A DNA stretch of 64,000 nt from an uncultured Bacteroides sp. (GTDB lineage Bacteria; Bacteroidota; Bacteroidia; Chitinophagales; Chitinophagaceae). A program made the translations under genes and the position numbers. The stretch covers positions 1 to 64,000 of the forward strand of contig CABHOP010000039.1 in assembly GCA_902168085.1 (NCBI GenBank), read 5' to 3'. This document shows, in pieces, positions 6,266-16,600 of this stretch. Within the stretch, counting starts at the first letter, position 1. Every line of letters begins with the position of its first letter. The notes under the pieces were generated by a model that made no database searches, was not told the DNA's origin, and worked only from the letters and a program-made list of their open reading frames with translations.

Positions 6266-6940
6266 ATGCAGGATGCATATAATTGGCTGGAACAATTTTT
6301 CAAAACGAAGTTTCTTGACGGGAACTTCGTTTTGTCGTCTATTGTCCCGTTAGTGTTTGACAGGTATTTTATTATCGAGAACAACTACGGTATTATAGAT
6401 GATTTTCCTTTTGATGCATATCCTGACGATACACAAAACATAGATAACCTGAACAAACGCCATAATATAGAAAAGCAATTCGGCCTTTTTCTGAACTATA
6501 ATAGGGCGCATTTGTATCGTCCTATCAGCATAAAAGCCATAGCAGAACGCTTTGGTGTGCCTTATTCAAAAGATACACTATCGCTTATAAAACATACGGC
6601 CGGCATTGAATATTTGCATGAAAGGAGTATGGAGCATTTGTTGCAGTTGCTGCAAACATTGATAAGTGCACAGTGTTATTTATATATACATGACATAGAA
6701 GGGTATTATCCTGAGTTTGATGAGAAGAATGTAATTGATGACGTAGAACAGGGTTTACAATTTTTAAGTTCAATAAGGGATGCATACGGGTACTTGTTTT
6801 CCCATGACAAAAGTTGGTGTATAATAGTCAATGAAAAAATGCAGCATTTTGTATTGGCATGCAATAACAGTGTTATCCCTAAACTGACAGCGACAGCGGG
6901 GTTAGAATATTTTGAGATATATCCAGATACGGCACTATGA
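6266..6940 (+). CDS. Hypothetical protein, 224 aa
   Basis: 224 residues, no signal peptide or membrane segment, fairly rich in aromatic residues and Asp (for example IIDDFPFDAYPDDTQN near residues 43-58). The central part, RPISIKAIAERFGVPYSKDTLSL, has helix-turn-helix-like character but is too weak for a regulator call. The last codons overlap the following methyltransferase gene by ATGA (6937-6940), so the two are translationally coupled and probably co-transcribed. No family is recognised. The base composition is more AT-rich than the flanking purB and methyltransferase genes, which hints at an accessory origin. Confidence 0.7.
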   Translation: MQDAYNWLEQFFKTKFLDGNFVLSSIVPLVFDRYFIIENNYGIIDDFPFDAYPDDTQNIDNLNKRHNIEKQFGLFLNYNRAHLYRPISIKAIAERFGVPYSKDTLSLIKHTAGIEYLHERSMEHLLQLLQTLISAQCYLYIHDIEGYYPEFDEKNVIDDVEQGLQFLSSIRDAYGYLFSHDKSWCIIVNEKMQHFVLACNNSVIPKLTATAGLEYFEIYPDTAL

Positions 6941-8295
6941 ATTTACCCGCACAATTGCTGAAAGATATCGAACAGGTAAAAGATTTCAATAAAGAAGCTT
7001 TTATAGCGGCGCATCAGCAGGCGGCGGTTACTTCTGTAAGGCTGAATCCTTATAAGGTTTCGGGTGCATTTAGTGATGCTGCACAAGTGCCGTGGTGTGG
7101 CGAGGGCAGGTACCTGGATGCGCGCCCTGTGTTTACGCTCGACCCGTTGTTTCATGCGGGGGCGTATTATGTGCAGGAGGCTTCGTCTATGTTCCTACAA
7201 CAGGCATTGATGGCTACGGTGCCGGATAATAACAACCTGCGTGTGCTGGACTTGTGTGCGGCACCAGGTGGCAAGAGTACATTAATAGCATCATTTCTTG
7301 GCAAGGATAGTTTGCTGGTGAGCAACGAGGTGATACGTACCCGTGCATCGATACTGGAAGAGAATATGAGCCGCTGGGGCTATATGAATACCTGGGTAAC
7401 CAGCAATGACCCGAAAGATTTCGGTAAGCTGAAAGGGTATTTTGATGTGATAGTGGTAGATGCGCCCTGCAGTGGTTCGGGTTTATTCAGGAAAGATGAC
7501 AGGGCGCTGGATGAGTGGAGCGAAGCAAATGTAACCCTATGCAGCGGCAGGCAGCAACGCATACTGGCCGATGTATGGCCGGCATTGAAAGAAGGGGGCG
7601 TATTGATATATGCTACCTGTAGTTATAGTCCACAAGAAGATGAAGAGATACTGGACTGGTTGGCAGAAAGCTTTGAAGTGAAAGGGCTGGAGGTGCCCAT
7701 ACAGAGTGAATGGGGCATCGTAGAGACGACATCGGGCAAGGGATTGAAGGGGTATCGGTTCAGTCCGGATAAGGTGAGGGGTGAAGGGTTTTTCCTGGCG
7801 GCGGTGCAGAAACAGGAAAGCGAAAGCGCCATGAAGCCAGTGAAGTATAAAACGAGTGCCGATAAGAAACTGATAGAGCAAACCAGGCATCTGCTGGATA
7901 CAGAGTATAATGTGCTACCAATAGATAAAGAGAACTACAGTGCTGTGCATCCCCTGCACGAGGGCGATTATCATATATTGAAACAAGCCGTGTACCTGCG
8001 TAAAACCGGGCTGCAACTGGGCATGCCTACGGCAAAAGAATGGGTGCCTGCGCATGATGTGGCATTGAGTATCGATATCAATAAGCAGCTACCTGCTATG
8101 CAATTGAACCGAGAACAGGCATTGCGGTTTTTAAAGAAAGAAGATTTTGAATTGCCGCTGAATGATAAGGGATGGTTTGTAATGCAATATGAAGGCCTGG
8201 GGCTTGGATGGATAAAAAGCCTGGGCAACCGTTTTAACAATTATTTACCTAAGCACTGGCGCATCCGCATGGATATTGAGAATGAATGGGCATAA
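6937..8295 (+). CDS. RNA (cytosine-C5)-methyltransferase, NOL1/NOP2/Sun (RsmF-like)
   Basis: 452 residues. SAM-binding motif LDLCAAPGGKST is at about 105-115, the DAPCSGSG motif with one conserved Cys at 178, and YATCSYSP with the catalytic Cys at about 228, the two-cysteine arrangement of m5C RNA methyltransferases. A C-terminal region of about 150 residues resembles the RsmF-type PUA-like tail (ending in GWIKSLGNRFNNYLP). Most likely target is rRNA (RsmF modifies 16S C1407 in Escherichia coli), but the exact position modified in this organism is unknown. It overlaps the preceding hypothetical gene by four bases and is followed after 36 bases by the LysM protein. Confidence 0.9.
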   Translation: MNLPAQLLKDIEQVKDFNKEAFIAAHQQAAVTSVRLNPYKVSGAFSDAAQVPWCGEGRYLDARPVFTLDPLFHAGAYYVQEASSMFLQQALMATVPDNNNLRVLDLCAAPGGKSTLIASFLGKDSLLVSNEVIRTRASILEENMSRWGYMNTWVTSNDPKDFGKLKGYFDVIVVDAPCSGSGLFRKDDRALDEWSEANVTLCSGRQQRILADVWPALKEGGVLIYATCSYSPQEDEEILDWLAESFEVKGLEVPIQSEWGIVETTSGKGLKGYRFSPDKVRGEGFFLAAVQKQESESAMKPVKYKTSADKKLIEQTRHLLDTEYNVLPIDKENYSAVHPLHEGDYHILKQAVYLRKTGLQLGMPTAKEWVPAHDVALSIDINKQLPAMQLNREQALRFLKKEDFELPLNDKGWFVMQYEGLGLGWIKSLGNRFNNYLPKHWRIRMDIENEWA

Positions 8296-8331
8296 TTGTT
8301 GTACTTTGAGCAGCAACAGTCGAATTGTATT

Positions 8332-9297
8332 ATGTTACGAATATTGATTGCCTGCTTATTTCTACTGCCACTTACGGCATTTTCTCAAAAGAAAGATGGT
8401 TTTTTTGTTATAGAACAAAATGGTGCGTGGGTAATACCTCATAAAGTGAGCCGTGGCGAAACGCTGTTTGTATTGGCGCGCCGCTACCATGTGCCGCCCG
8501 CTATTCTTGCAGATGCAAATGATATGGATTACCAGGATGCATTTGCAAAAGCTACTGCCAATGTACCATTGGGTGCCTATAATTATCGTAGTAAAGAAAC
8601 CGGCAGTAACGATGTGCGCAAACTTTATTATAAAGTGCGGGGCGAAGAATCGCTGGGCAGCATCAGCCGTATGGCCGGTGTATCGCAAAGAGTGATACAG
8701 GGGCTTAATAATATGGAAGATAATGATGTAGACCCCGGGCAGGTGCTGATGGTGGGCTGGGTATTGTATGATGCTACCCAGATGCCGGAATATACAACGC
8801 TTAATAAACCTGCCGACCGCACAGCTATTGCGCAGCAGACACCGCTACAGCCGCTAACTACCAAGCCTGCCGGTGTGCCGGTTGCGGGTAATACGCAACG
8901 TATGGAGAAACTACCGGATGGCACTACGGTAACCTACCTCAAGCTTCAGGATACTACAGATAAAGATACACTTGGTGTATTGGGGGGCATTTATATGGCT
9001 CAGACCAATAATGAACAGAATACAATGGAGGAGAAGGGGACCGTCACCTTTTATGACGATAGTGACGGTGTGAAGGGCAAAACGCTATTTGCATTTCACA
9101 ACACTGTATCGCGCGGTACCATTATTAAGATATACAATCCCGGAAGCGGTAAAGCCATATTTGCCAAAGTGATAGGCCCGTTGCCGGGCACCAAGCAGTA
9201 TCATGGCAGTATATTAGGGCTACCTGCACAGGCGCGCGATGACCTGGGTGTGGCGAATGAAAAAGCCTGGTGCGAACTGACCTATGCGCCGCGTTAA
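8332..9297 (+). CDS. LysM-domain periplasmic protein with RlpA-like C-terminus
   Basis: 321 residues from the ATG at 8332, chosen over the frame's first ATG (8296) because it begins a clean signal peptide (MLRILIACLFLLPLTAFSQ). Two LysM peptidoglycan-binding repeats follow: HKVSRGETLFVLARRYHVP at about 37-80 and YKVRGEESLGSISRMAGVS at about 98-145. After a Thr/Pro-rich linker, residues about 230-321 form a domain with GTVTFYDDSDGVKGKTLFAFHN and KAIFAKVIGPLPG, resembling the double-psi beta-barrel of RlpA-type proteins. A role at the cell wall is likely; lytic activity is not shown. It lies between an RNA methyltransferase and a glycosyltransferase. Confidence 0.85.
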   Translation: MLRILIACLFLLPLTAFSQKKDGFFVIEQNGAWVIPHKVSRGETLFVLARRYHVPPAILADANDMDYQDAFAKATANVPLGAYNYRSKETGSNDVRKLYYKVRGEESLGSISRMAGVSQRVIQGLNNMEDNDVDPGQVLMVGWVLYDATQMPEYTTLNKPADRTAIAQQTPLQPLTTKPAGVPVAGNTQRMEKLPDGTTVTYLKLQDTTDKDTLGVLGGIYMAQTNNEQNTMEEKGTVTFYDDSDGVKGKTLFAFHNTVSRGTIIKIYNPGSGKAIFAKVIGPLPGTKQYHGSILGLPAQARDDLGVANEKAWCELTYAPR

Positions 9298-9365
9298 ACT
9301 GCGTTATTAACAATCAATGGAAAACAAAACTGCCTTATTTTGCAGGCTTTTTGTAGGTTTCCGTT

Positions 9366-10391
9366 ATGAAAGTACTGGTAGTACGTTTTTCTTCCATTGG
9401 CGATATAGTGTTGACCACCCCTGTAGTGCGTTGCCTGAAGCAACAGATACCCGATGTAGAGGTACACTATCTCACCAAAGAATCCTTCCGGCCGATACTC
9501 GAGCCTAATCCATATATAGATAAGCTGCATTGCCTGAAAGATGACCTGGAGGCAGTGACTGAGAAACTGAAAAAAGAGAAATACAATTTTATCATCGACC
9601 TGCACCACAACCTCAGAACCTTGAGGGTAAAGAAAGCCTTGCATGTAGAAACCTATGCATTCCCCAAACTGAACGTGCAGAAATGGCTACTGGTAAACCT
9701 GAAGTTGAACCTGATGCCGGATAAAAGCATTGTAGAGCGTTATTTTGAGGCGGTAGCCCCTTTGGGCGTAAAGAATGACGGGAAAGGGCTGGACTATTTT
9801 ATACCGGAATCGGCACATATCAAGACCAAGGATATTCCTATGAGCCACTGGGCGGGGTATGTGGCTTGTGTCATTGGCGGGTCTATGAACACCAAAAAGC
9901 TGCCGATAGAAAAATGGAAAGAGTTTTGCGCATTAACACCGTACCCGGTGGTGTTGCTAGGTGGACCGGAAGACAGGGAGGACGGGCAACTGATTGCAGC
10001 TCAAGACCCTATAAAGATTTACAATGCCTGTGGTAAGTTCAATCTTCATGAGTCAGCGTCACTAACCAAGCTGGCGAAAGTAGTAGTAAGCAATGATACC
10101 GGGTTGATGCATGTAGCCGCGGCTTTTAAAAAGCCTGTTATTTCTCTTTGGGGCAATACTTCGCCAGAAATGGGCATGTTTCCATATTATGGGAACAATA
10201 ACCTCAAGCAAAAAACAGAGCCTCTTTCTATGATATTGGAAAACAAGAAATTATATTGTCATCCATGTAGTAAAATAGGATATAATAAGTGCCCGAAAGG
10301 ACATTTTAAGTGTATGAAAGACTTGGACATGCAATTTTTAACTGAAAATGTTAATAAATTTTGGAAAGTAGCCCAACCATCAGAAAAATGA
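9366..10391 (+). CDS. Glycosyltransferase family 9 (heptosyltransferase-like)
   Basis: 341 residues. N-terminal MKVLVVRFSSIGDIVLTTPV and the C-terminal donor site SNDTGLMHVAAAFKKPVISLWGNTSPE (about 243-269) are the two hallmarks of GT9 enzymes, which add heptose or related sugars to the lipopolysaccharide core at the inner face of the cytoplasmic membrane. A Cys cluster near the C-terminus (CHPC, then CPKGHFKC) is seen in many family members. The final 180 bases use more AT-rich codons than the rest. The gene precedes four giant T9SS substrates; since T9SS cargo can be attached to A-type LPS, a functional link is possible but inferred only from position. Confidence 0.9.
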   Translation: MKVLVVRFSSIGDIVLTTPVVRCLKQQIPDVEVHYLTKESFRPILEPNPYIDKLHCLKDDLEAVTEKLKKEKYNFIIDLHHNLRTLRVKKALHVETYAFPKLNVQKWLLVNLKLNLMPDKSIVERYFEAVAPLGVKNDGKGLDYFIPESAHIKTKDIPMSHWAGYVACVIGGSMNTKKLPIEKWKEFCALTPYPVVLLGGPEDREDGQLIAAQDPIKIYNACGKFNLHESASLTKLAKVVVSNDTGLMHVAAAFKKPVISLWGNTSPEMGMFPYYGNNNLKQKTEPLSMILENKKLYCHPCSKIGYNKCPKGHFKCMKDLDMQFLTENVNKFWKVAQPSEK

Positions 10392-10557
10392 CAATGTCTT
10401 ATGAGTTATGGCTATACTGATAGTCTGATTATAATGGAATTGTATATAACGAAGAATGGTTTATGGAAAAATAGAATGTTTTTGAGATCGTTTTTAAAAG
10501 TTGTATATTACGACAATCATTATACTGTATAATAAACGTTAAAATAAACGCCGCAAT

Positions 10558-13515
10558 ATGAGAAAGTTTTCTTCTTTTCTCCTTGTCTGTCTCGCTATCC
10601 TAAGCATGACGCTGAAGCCCAACGAGGCTAAAGCTTCGCACGCTGCCGGTGGTGAGATCATTTATCAGTGGATATCCGATTCCACGTACCGTATCTTCTT
10701 TAAATTTTATCGGGACTGTACCGGTATTGATGCGTCTTCATCGGAAAACCTGTGTATTACCAATACATGTACGGGTGTTTCGCAGTCTTTGGCAATGGAT
10801 AAATGGAACCAGGCATTGCCGGGTGGCGGTACAAACGGTGACCCCGTTTCTGCCGGTTGCTCTCAATACAAGAATAAGTGTGAGGACTTAGGCTCTGCTA
10901 TCCCCGGGTACCGGGAATGGTGGTATTATAAGATCGTTACACTAACAGGTAAATGCGATAACTGGGTATTTTCGGTGTCGGTAAGTGCCCGGAACACCAG
11001 TATCAATATGGGTGGCGGTAACCTATATGTAGAAACGGCATTGAATAACCTGACAAACCCGCGGGGGGATACTAACTCCTCGCCGTTCTTCTCTATCAAG
11101 CCTATTCCATATGTGTGTCAAAACCAGCCATTTACCTATAATAATGGTGCGATAGACCCCGATGGGGATTCACTTGTAACGGATATCATCAATCCTTTGG
11201 ACGGTGGTTGCGGAACTACCCCTACAGCTATTACTTTGGCTACCAAAACCCCTGCATTAAACATACCATCAAATCCATTCCAGACAAATAATACATTTGT
11301 CACAACCCCGTCGACGGGACAAATGTCGTTTACCGCAGCGGAAAAAGGAGCACAAACCCTTTCTACCCGTGTGCGGGAATACCGTAATGGTATACTTATA
11401 GGTTATATCATGCGAGATGTGCAGGTGCAGGTACTGGAGTGTACTACCACTGCGCCAACCTTTGATGCACCACCAGCAAGTATACTTGGAGGTACATGGA
11501 TGAATAACCGGGTGAATGGTTGTATTGATCAATTGCTGGAATTTGACTTTAACCTGAAAGGTAGCGATACAGACCTGATATTGATTGCAGAAGATAACCA
11601 TGCCTTCTCAATGCCTACTGCTAATATTAATTATTATAACCAGAAGACAGATTCTGTATGGGGTCATTTTGCATGGACACCAACAAAATCCGGCTTGTTT
11701 AGCTTCTTGTTAACTGTAAAAGACTCAACTTGTAAGCCACCGGGCATCATGCTGTATTATGTGTATAGCATACCTATATATGTATGGCCTCCTGTAGAAA
11801 CAGTGCCTGATACGAGTGTTTGTCCGGGCCAAACCGCCTTCCTGAATGCTATTGGCGGTGGTAACTACCAGTGGAGTGTATTACCGGGCGGCGACCCTAT
11901 TACAAGTCTTAACAACCCTAACGTACCTAACCCGATAGCGTTGCCAAAGACCAAGACTACCTATGTAGTAACATCTACGCTTACAAATTTCTGTAATAAT
12001 AATAAAGACACAGTAACGGTAGATGTACTACCAGGTTTGAACTTTACGCCAATACCTGATGCGATAACCTGTCCGGATAACCCAGTAACGCTGGATCTTA
12101 AAACAATGCCACCGTCAGGAACGACATACAATATAAAATGGAACACCTCGCTGTGGCTGAGTGACAGTACTTCCAGCGCACCGGTTTCTACACCGAAGAG
12201 TACCCTGACCTATACTGTAATATTGAGCTCGAATGCGAACAGGTGCCAGGGATTTGATACAGTGATGGTAGATGTATTAACCGGTTTCAAAATTGACAAT
12301 CCTGACACTGCTATTTGCCAGGGCCAAAGCGTGCAGGTGCGTATCAATTCCGACCCTCGTTATACATTCCTGTGGGAAAGTACAGATCCGGTACCCGGCG
12401 TAGTGGTGCCATCTACGGATGCAGCTCCGCTGATCACACCGTCAACTACCGGCAAGTTCTACTATACACTGAAAGCATCATACGGAACCTGTAAAGATAG
12501 TATTGGAGGCTTCTTTATCGATCTACAACCGGTACCTATAGTTACAGTTGATGCAGATGCCTCTATGTGCGAAGGCGATACAATGAAGCTGAATGGTGTG
12601 GTAAATCCTGCAGACTATACTTTTGACCTGACATGGACTCCGGGTGCTTCTTTAGATGACCCTAAAATAGCTAAACCGATATTTGCCGCAGATAAAACAA
12701 CAACCCTTACACTTACTGCAACATCAAGTGCTGGTTGTACGGATAATGATGATGTGACCCTGACTGTATTCCCTGCTGAATTTGTGTTCCCAACAGGCGA
12801 TACTGCCATCTGCCCGGGTGCTACTACACAGCTGCATATGACAGGTAACGGACTTAAATCCTTCCGTTGGTATCCTGAGTTCGGCATATCTGATGTAAGA
12901 AGTACAGACCCGATGGTGAACCCAACAAGTACACAGGTGTATAGCATTGTGGCCATAGATACCAATGCATGTTTTGATACTGCTGTGGTGAAAGTGATAG
13001 TGAATCCGAAACCAACAGTCTATCTGCCTGATGAGGTAACTATCTATCCTGGTGAATCTTACCAGATGGATCCGGAAGGCAATGCTGCATACTATAGCTG
13101 GTTCCCGCCTGTAGGTTTGAGCAGCACAAGCGTATCAAACCCTGTGGCTAAACCGGATGTGAATACACGTTACTTTGTAACAGCCACTACAGAAGCAGGA
13201 TGTACTACGGTAGATTCTATAAATGTGCTGGTAGATGTTGAAAGTGTTATATCTCTGCCAAATGCCTTTACTCCGGGTTCTAATCCTAATGCAGTGTTTA
13301 AAATCCTGCGCAGGGGAGATGCTAACCTGAAGAGCTTTACGATCTTCAACCGCTGGGGTGCTAAGGTGTTTGAAACAAGTGATATTGACCAGGGCTGGGA
13401 TGGACAGTTTAAAAATGAGCCACAACCTATGGGTGTATATATCTACGTAGTAGAAGGTACTACAGCCAGCGGCCGTAAGTTTACTAAACAAGGTAACGTG
13501 ACGCTTATCCGATAA
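10558..13515 (+). CDS. Giant secreted Ig-like protein, T9SS type B (gliding motility C-terminal) 1
   Basis: 985 residues. Signal peptide to about residue 26 (ending NEAKA), then the conserved N-terminal block HAAGGEIIYQWISDSTYRI. From about residue 410 onward there are at least six Ig/PKD-like repeats, each opening with a D-x-IC-x-G type motif (VPDTSVCPGQTA, DAITCPDNPV, NPDTAICQGQSV, DASMCEGDTM, TGDTAICPGATT) and ending in a Cys-x-D-x-V strand. The last 85 residues (LPNAFTPGSNPNA through FNRWGAKVFE and GWDGQFKNEPQPMGVYIY to KQGNVTLIR) are the CHU_C / type B sorting domain recognised by the type IX secretion system. Expected at or beyond the outer membrane, as adhesin or matrix protein. First of four tandem genes; paralog of the genes at 17027 and 20227. 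Confidence 0.9.
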   Translation: MRKFSSFLLVCLAILSMTLKPNEAKASHAAGGEIIYQWISDSTYRIFFKFYRDCTGIDASSSENLCITNTCTGVSQSLAMDKWNQALPGGGTNGDPVSAGCSQYKNKCEDLGSAIPGYREWWYYKIVTLTGKCDNWVFSVSVSARNTSINMGGGNLYVETALNNLTNPRGDTNSSPFFSIKPIPYVCQNQPFTYNNGAIDPDGDSLVTDIINPLDGGCGTTPTAITLATKTPALNIPSNPFQTNNTFVTTPSTGQMSFTAAEKGAQTLSTRVREYRNGILIGYIMRDVQVQVLECTTTAPTFDAPPASILGGTWMNNRVNGCIDQLLEFDFNLKGSDTDLILIAEDNHAFSMPTANINYYNQKTDSVWGHFAWTPTKSGLFSFLLTVKDSTCKPPGIMLYYVYSIPIYVWPPVETVPDTSVCPGQTAFLNAIGGGNYQWSVLPGGDPITSLNNPNVPNPIALPKTKTTYVVTSTLTNFCNNNKDTVTVDVLPGLNFTPIPDAITCPDNPVTLDLKTMPPSGTTYNIKWNTSLWLSDSTSSAPVSTPKSTLTYTVILSSNANRCQGFDTVMVDVLTGFKIDNPDTAICQGQSVQVRINSDPRYTFLWESTDPVPGVVVPSTDAAPLITPSTTGKFYYTLKASYGTCKDSIGGFFIDLQPVPIVTVDADASMCEGDTMKLNGVVNPADYTFDLTWTPGASLDDPKIAKPIFAADKTTTLTLTATSSAGCTDNDDVTLTVFPAEFVFPTGDTAICPGATTQLHMTGNGLKSFRWYPEFGISDVRSTDPMVNPTSTQVYSIVAIDTNACFDTAVVKVIVNPKPTVYLPDEVTIYPGESYQMDPEGNAAYYSWFPPVGLSSTSVSNPVAKPDVNTRYFVTATTEAGCTTVDSINVLVDVESVISLPNAFTPGSNPNAVFKILRRGDANLKSFTIFNRWGAKVFETSDIDQGWDGQFKNEPQPMGVYIYVVEGTTASGRKFTKQGNVTLIR

Positions 13516-13539
13516 TAGCGTTAAAAGAATATAAATCAG

Positions 13540-13582
13540 AATACTGTATGGATAGCTACTAATGTACTATCCATACAGTATT
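13540..13582. repeat. 15-bp perfect inverted repeat between the first two giant genes
   Basis: AATACTGTATGGATA (13540-13554) and TATCCATACAGTATT (13568-13582) pair over a 13-base loop. No T run follows, so it is not a standard terminator; it may stabilise the upstream mRNA end or set relative expression of the two genes. Confidence 0.5.
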
Positions 13583-13607
13583 AATAATAGAAAATAGAAC
13601 TTAGCAT

Positions 13608-16600
13608 ATGAGTCTGTCATTACTTAAAAAATTATTGGCTGGTTTTGCTTTTTTCTGCGGTATGTTTTTGTTACCCGGAAAAGCTTCTGCCTGCCATTGC
13701 GCTGCAGCTGACATTTATGTAGTATATACAGGCGCGGGACTTGATGGCTGTACCGGTACTACAGAATATAAATATGATGTGTTTGTCAATATGTATTCTG
13801 CATGCCAGGGTTGCGACCTGGATCCTGGGCCTAACGCATCGGTCACTGTTACCTCTGCATCATTGCCTGCTTTTAATCTGAATGTACCCCTGACAGATCC
13901 GGATGGAGGTCAGGATACGGTTCACAGTTTGTGCCCTATTTACAACGATTCCAATAGCTGTAAGCATGTGGGTGACCCTAATTTTACAGACAGGTTTCCC
14001 GGTTTCCGGCTACGCACTTATGTAGGTAGTGTTACCTTACCAAGCGCTCAAACAGATTGGGTATTCAGCTATAGCACAGGTGGCCGTAATGCCAATGTAA
14101 ACATGGCCAACTGTAATTTTCAGTCTATATGGGTAGAGGCGATGCTGAATAATGTAACAAAATACAACAACAGTACGCCTCGGTTTATTGAAAACCCATT
14201 GCCGTATATATGCATTAACCAGCCAACATCCTATTTAAACGGTCCGTATGATCTTAATGGGGATTCCATGCAGGTATACCAGCAGGAGCCTTATACAAAC
14301 AATTCAACCACCCAATGCTTTTTTACGGTCGGGACTCCTTTTAGCCTGGCTGACCCCATAGGTTCAGCAGCTTCGAATCCATATGTACTTAATCCCACAA
14401 CAGGTGCAGCAACGTTTACGCCCATACAAGGGATAGGGCAATATCTGCTTGCTTTCCGCGTAGAAGACTATGAACGCGGTACGGGTGTAAAACTAAGCCA
14501 CGTGTACAGGGATGTGCAGGTATCTGTACTGCCATGTACAGAACCCCCACCAGGTATTGACTCTTTAAGCACTAGCTTGACTGTAGCTAATGGTACTGTA
14601 GTACCTGTAAATGATGGCAGCAAGGCCATTGTTACCTGCCCGGGTAATAACCTGACCTTTACAATGACCTCAAAAAGCTTTGACCCTACCCATACCGTTT
14701 ACATGTATGCCAATACTACTGAGTTTCCCGGTTCCAACTTCACTGTGACGGGTGCCGGTACTCAGAGTGTAAGTGGTACTTTTACCTGGACACCTACACA
14801 GGCTAATATTGGTGAACATACTCTGACCATTACATCTGCAGATTCTACCTGTAATGCTGCACAGCCTATCGTGCTGCGTAGTTATACAGTAATATATATT
14901 AAAGTTATCAATGGCCTGGATGCCGGCCGCGACCTGGCTACCTGTAAGATCAACCCGCCCGGCAGGCAGTTGTCTGTAAAAGGGTATGGTAACGTAGTAT
15001 TAAATTTCAAATGGACCGACATCAGCGGTGGCCCTGCTAAAAATCTGAATGCCGACGACATTGCAGATCCAGTATCTACAGCACGTACCAACACCACCTA
15101 TGTGGTATTCTCTCCCGAGCTGAAAGATAAATGTAAAGCCCGCGATACGGTGCTGGTATACGAGGATACCTCTAATACCATTGATATCTTCCCTCAAACC
15201 GACCGGTTTGTAATGTGCCGCCCGGGTTACCTGCAGCTGGATGCCGTTATCAACGGCCGTGGCCCGATAGACAATATGATGTGTGGAACCAATAACATAC
15301 AGACCTGTGACAAATATGATTCGGTAGTAGTATGGGGCTCTCCCAGCTACGGTACCGGTGTAGCCATAGATACTACCGGCCCTTCAGCACCAATATTGGA
15401 AACTAAGATCTATTCTACTAAATACCAGTACCTGATCCGTAAGGATGAATTTAAGGAATATGGCCTGCGCTCTGCAACTATGAAAGCTCTTTCGGTAGAA
15501 GTAACAGGCAACAAAGATGCAGCCTTTATATATGGCAACTTTACCATTCGCCTGGGATGTACCGATAAAACAGAACTTACTAAGACTGATGGCTTTGAGG
15601 AAGGGCTGGTAACTGTATATACCAATGCCGCCGGCCAGGCATTGCCTGATGGCTGGAATAAGTTCAGTTTTGACCAGGCTTATAACTGGGATACAACCAA
15701 GAACCTGATCGTACAAATATGCTACAGTGATAACCCTGTATTGGGTGGTCCTTGTACCGGTGTGGCCGATTACCCACCTATTATGAAGTTTATGCCTACC
15801 TCTTATATCTCTGGTATGGAGTTGAGGGCACAAAACACGGCTACCAAGAGCGTATGTGATGTAAAAACAGCAGCAGCCATCAAAGAGTTTGCTACACGTC
15901 CGGTATTCCAGTTCGACTATTGTGAAGCACCGGGATTGCCTTTCCTGTATATGTGGACACCGGGCAATTACCTGTCGGACTCCACGATAAGGGAACCATT
16001 GGCTTATGTACCACAGACTACCAACTATGCTATCCGTACCTACGGCCGCAATGGTTGTATCATATCTGACACCTTGCAGGTATATGTACCAGTACACGAT
16101 TTCAGTGTATATCCCAGGGATACGGCCATCTGCTTTGGCGAGGCTTTCAAACTGGAAGTACGAAAAGGTACCTACTACCAATGGTATGAATATGAGAATG
16201 GTGAGTACAAACCCGCTATCGGCTCTGTAAGCTGCGATGTGTGTGCTGACCCGATGGTGAGCCCTAAGAAGAACACCCACTATAAAATAATGGTAGGCGA
16301 TGATGTCTTCTGCTACGATACGATAGATGCCTATGTGGAAGTACGCCCGCTGCCGCTGGTCAATATCCTGACACCGGATACGACCATCAAGTACGGACAG
16401 AGTGTACAGTTGCTGGTAAATGGTGCGCGGTTGTATAACTGGTCACCGGTATCATCGCTGAACAACCCGAATATCTCTTACCCCGTAGCTACGCCAACGG
16501 AACCTACGATGTATGTGGTAACCGGCCTGGGTACCAATGGCTGCCGTGCGATGGATACGGTAAGGGTGAACCTGGATTACCGCGACAGGCTGCTGATACC

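Noticed and set aside
15384-16280. 298-codon minus-strand frame inside the second giant gene
   Set aside because: Antisense shadow of a clear T9SS protein; no start context or motif.
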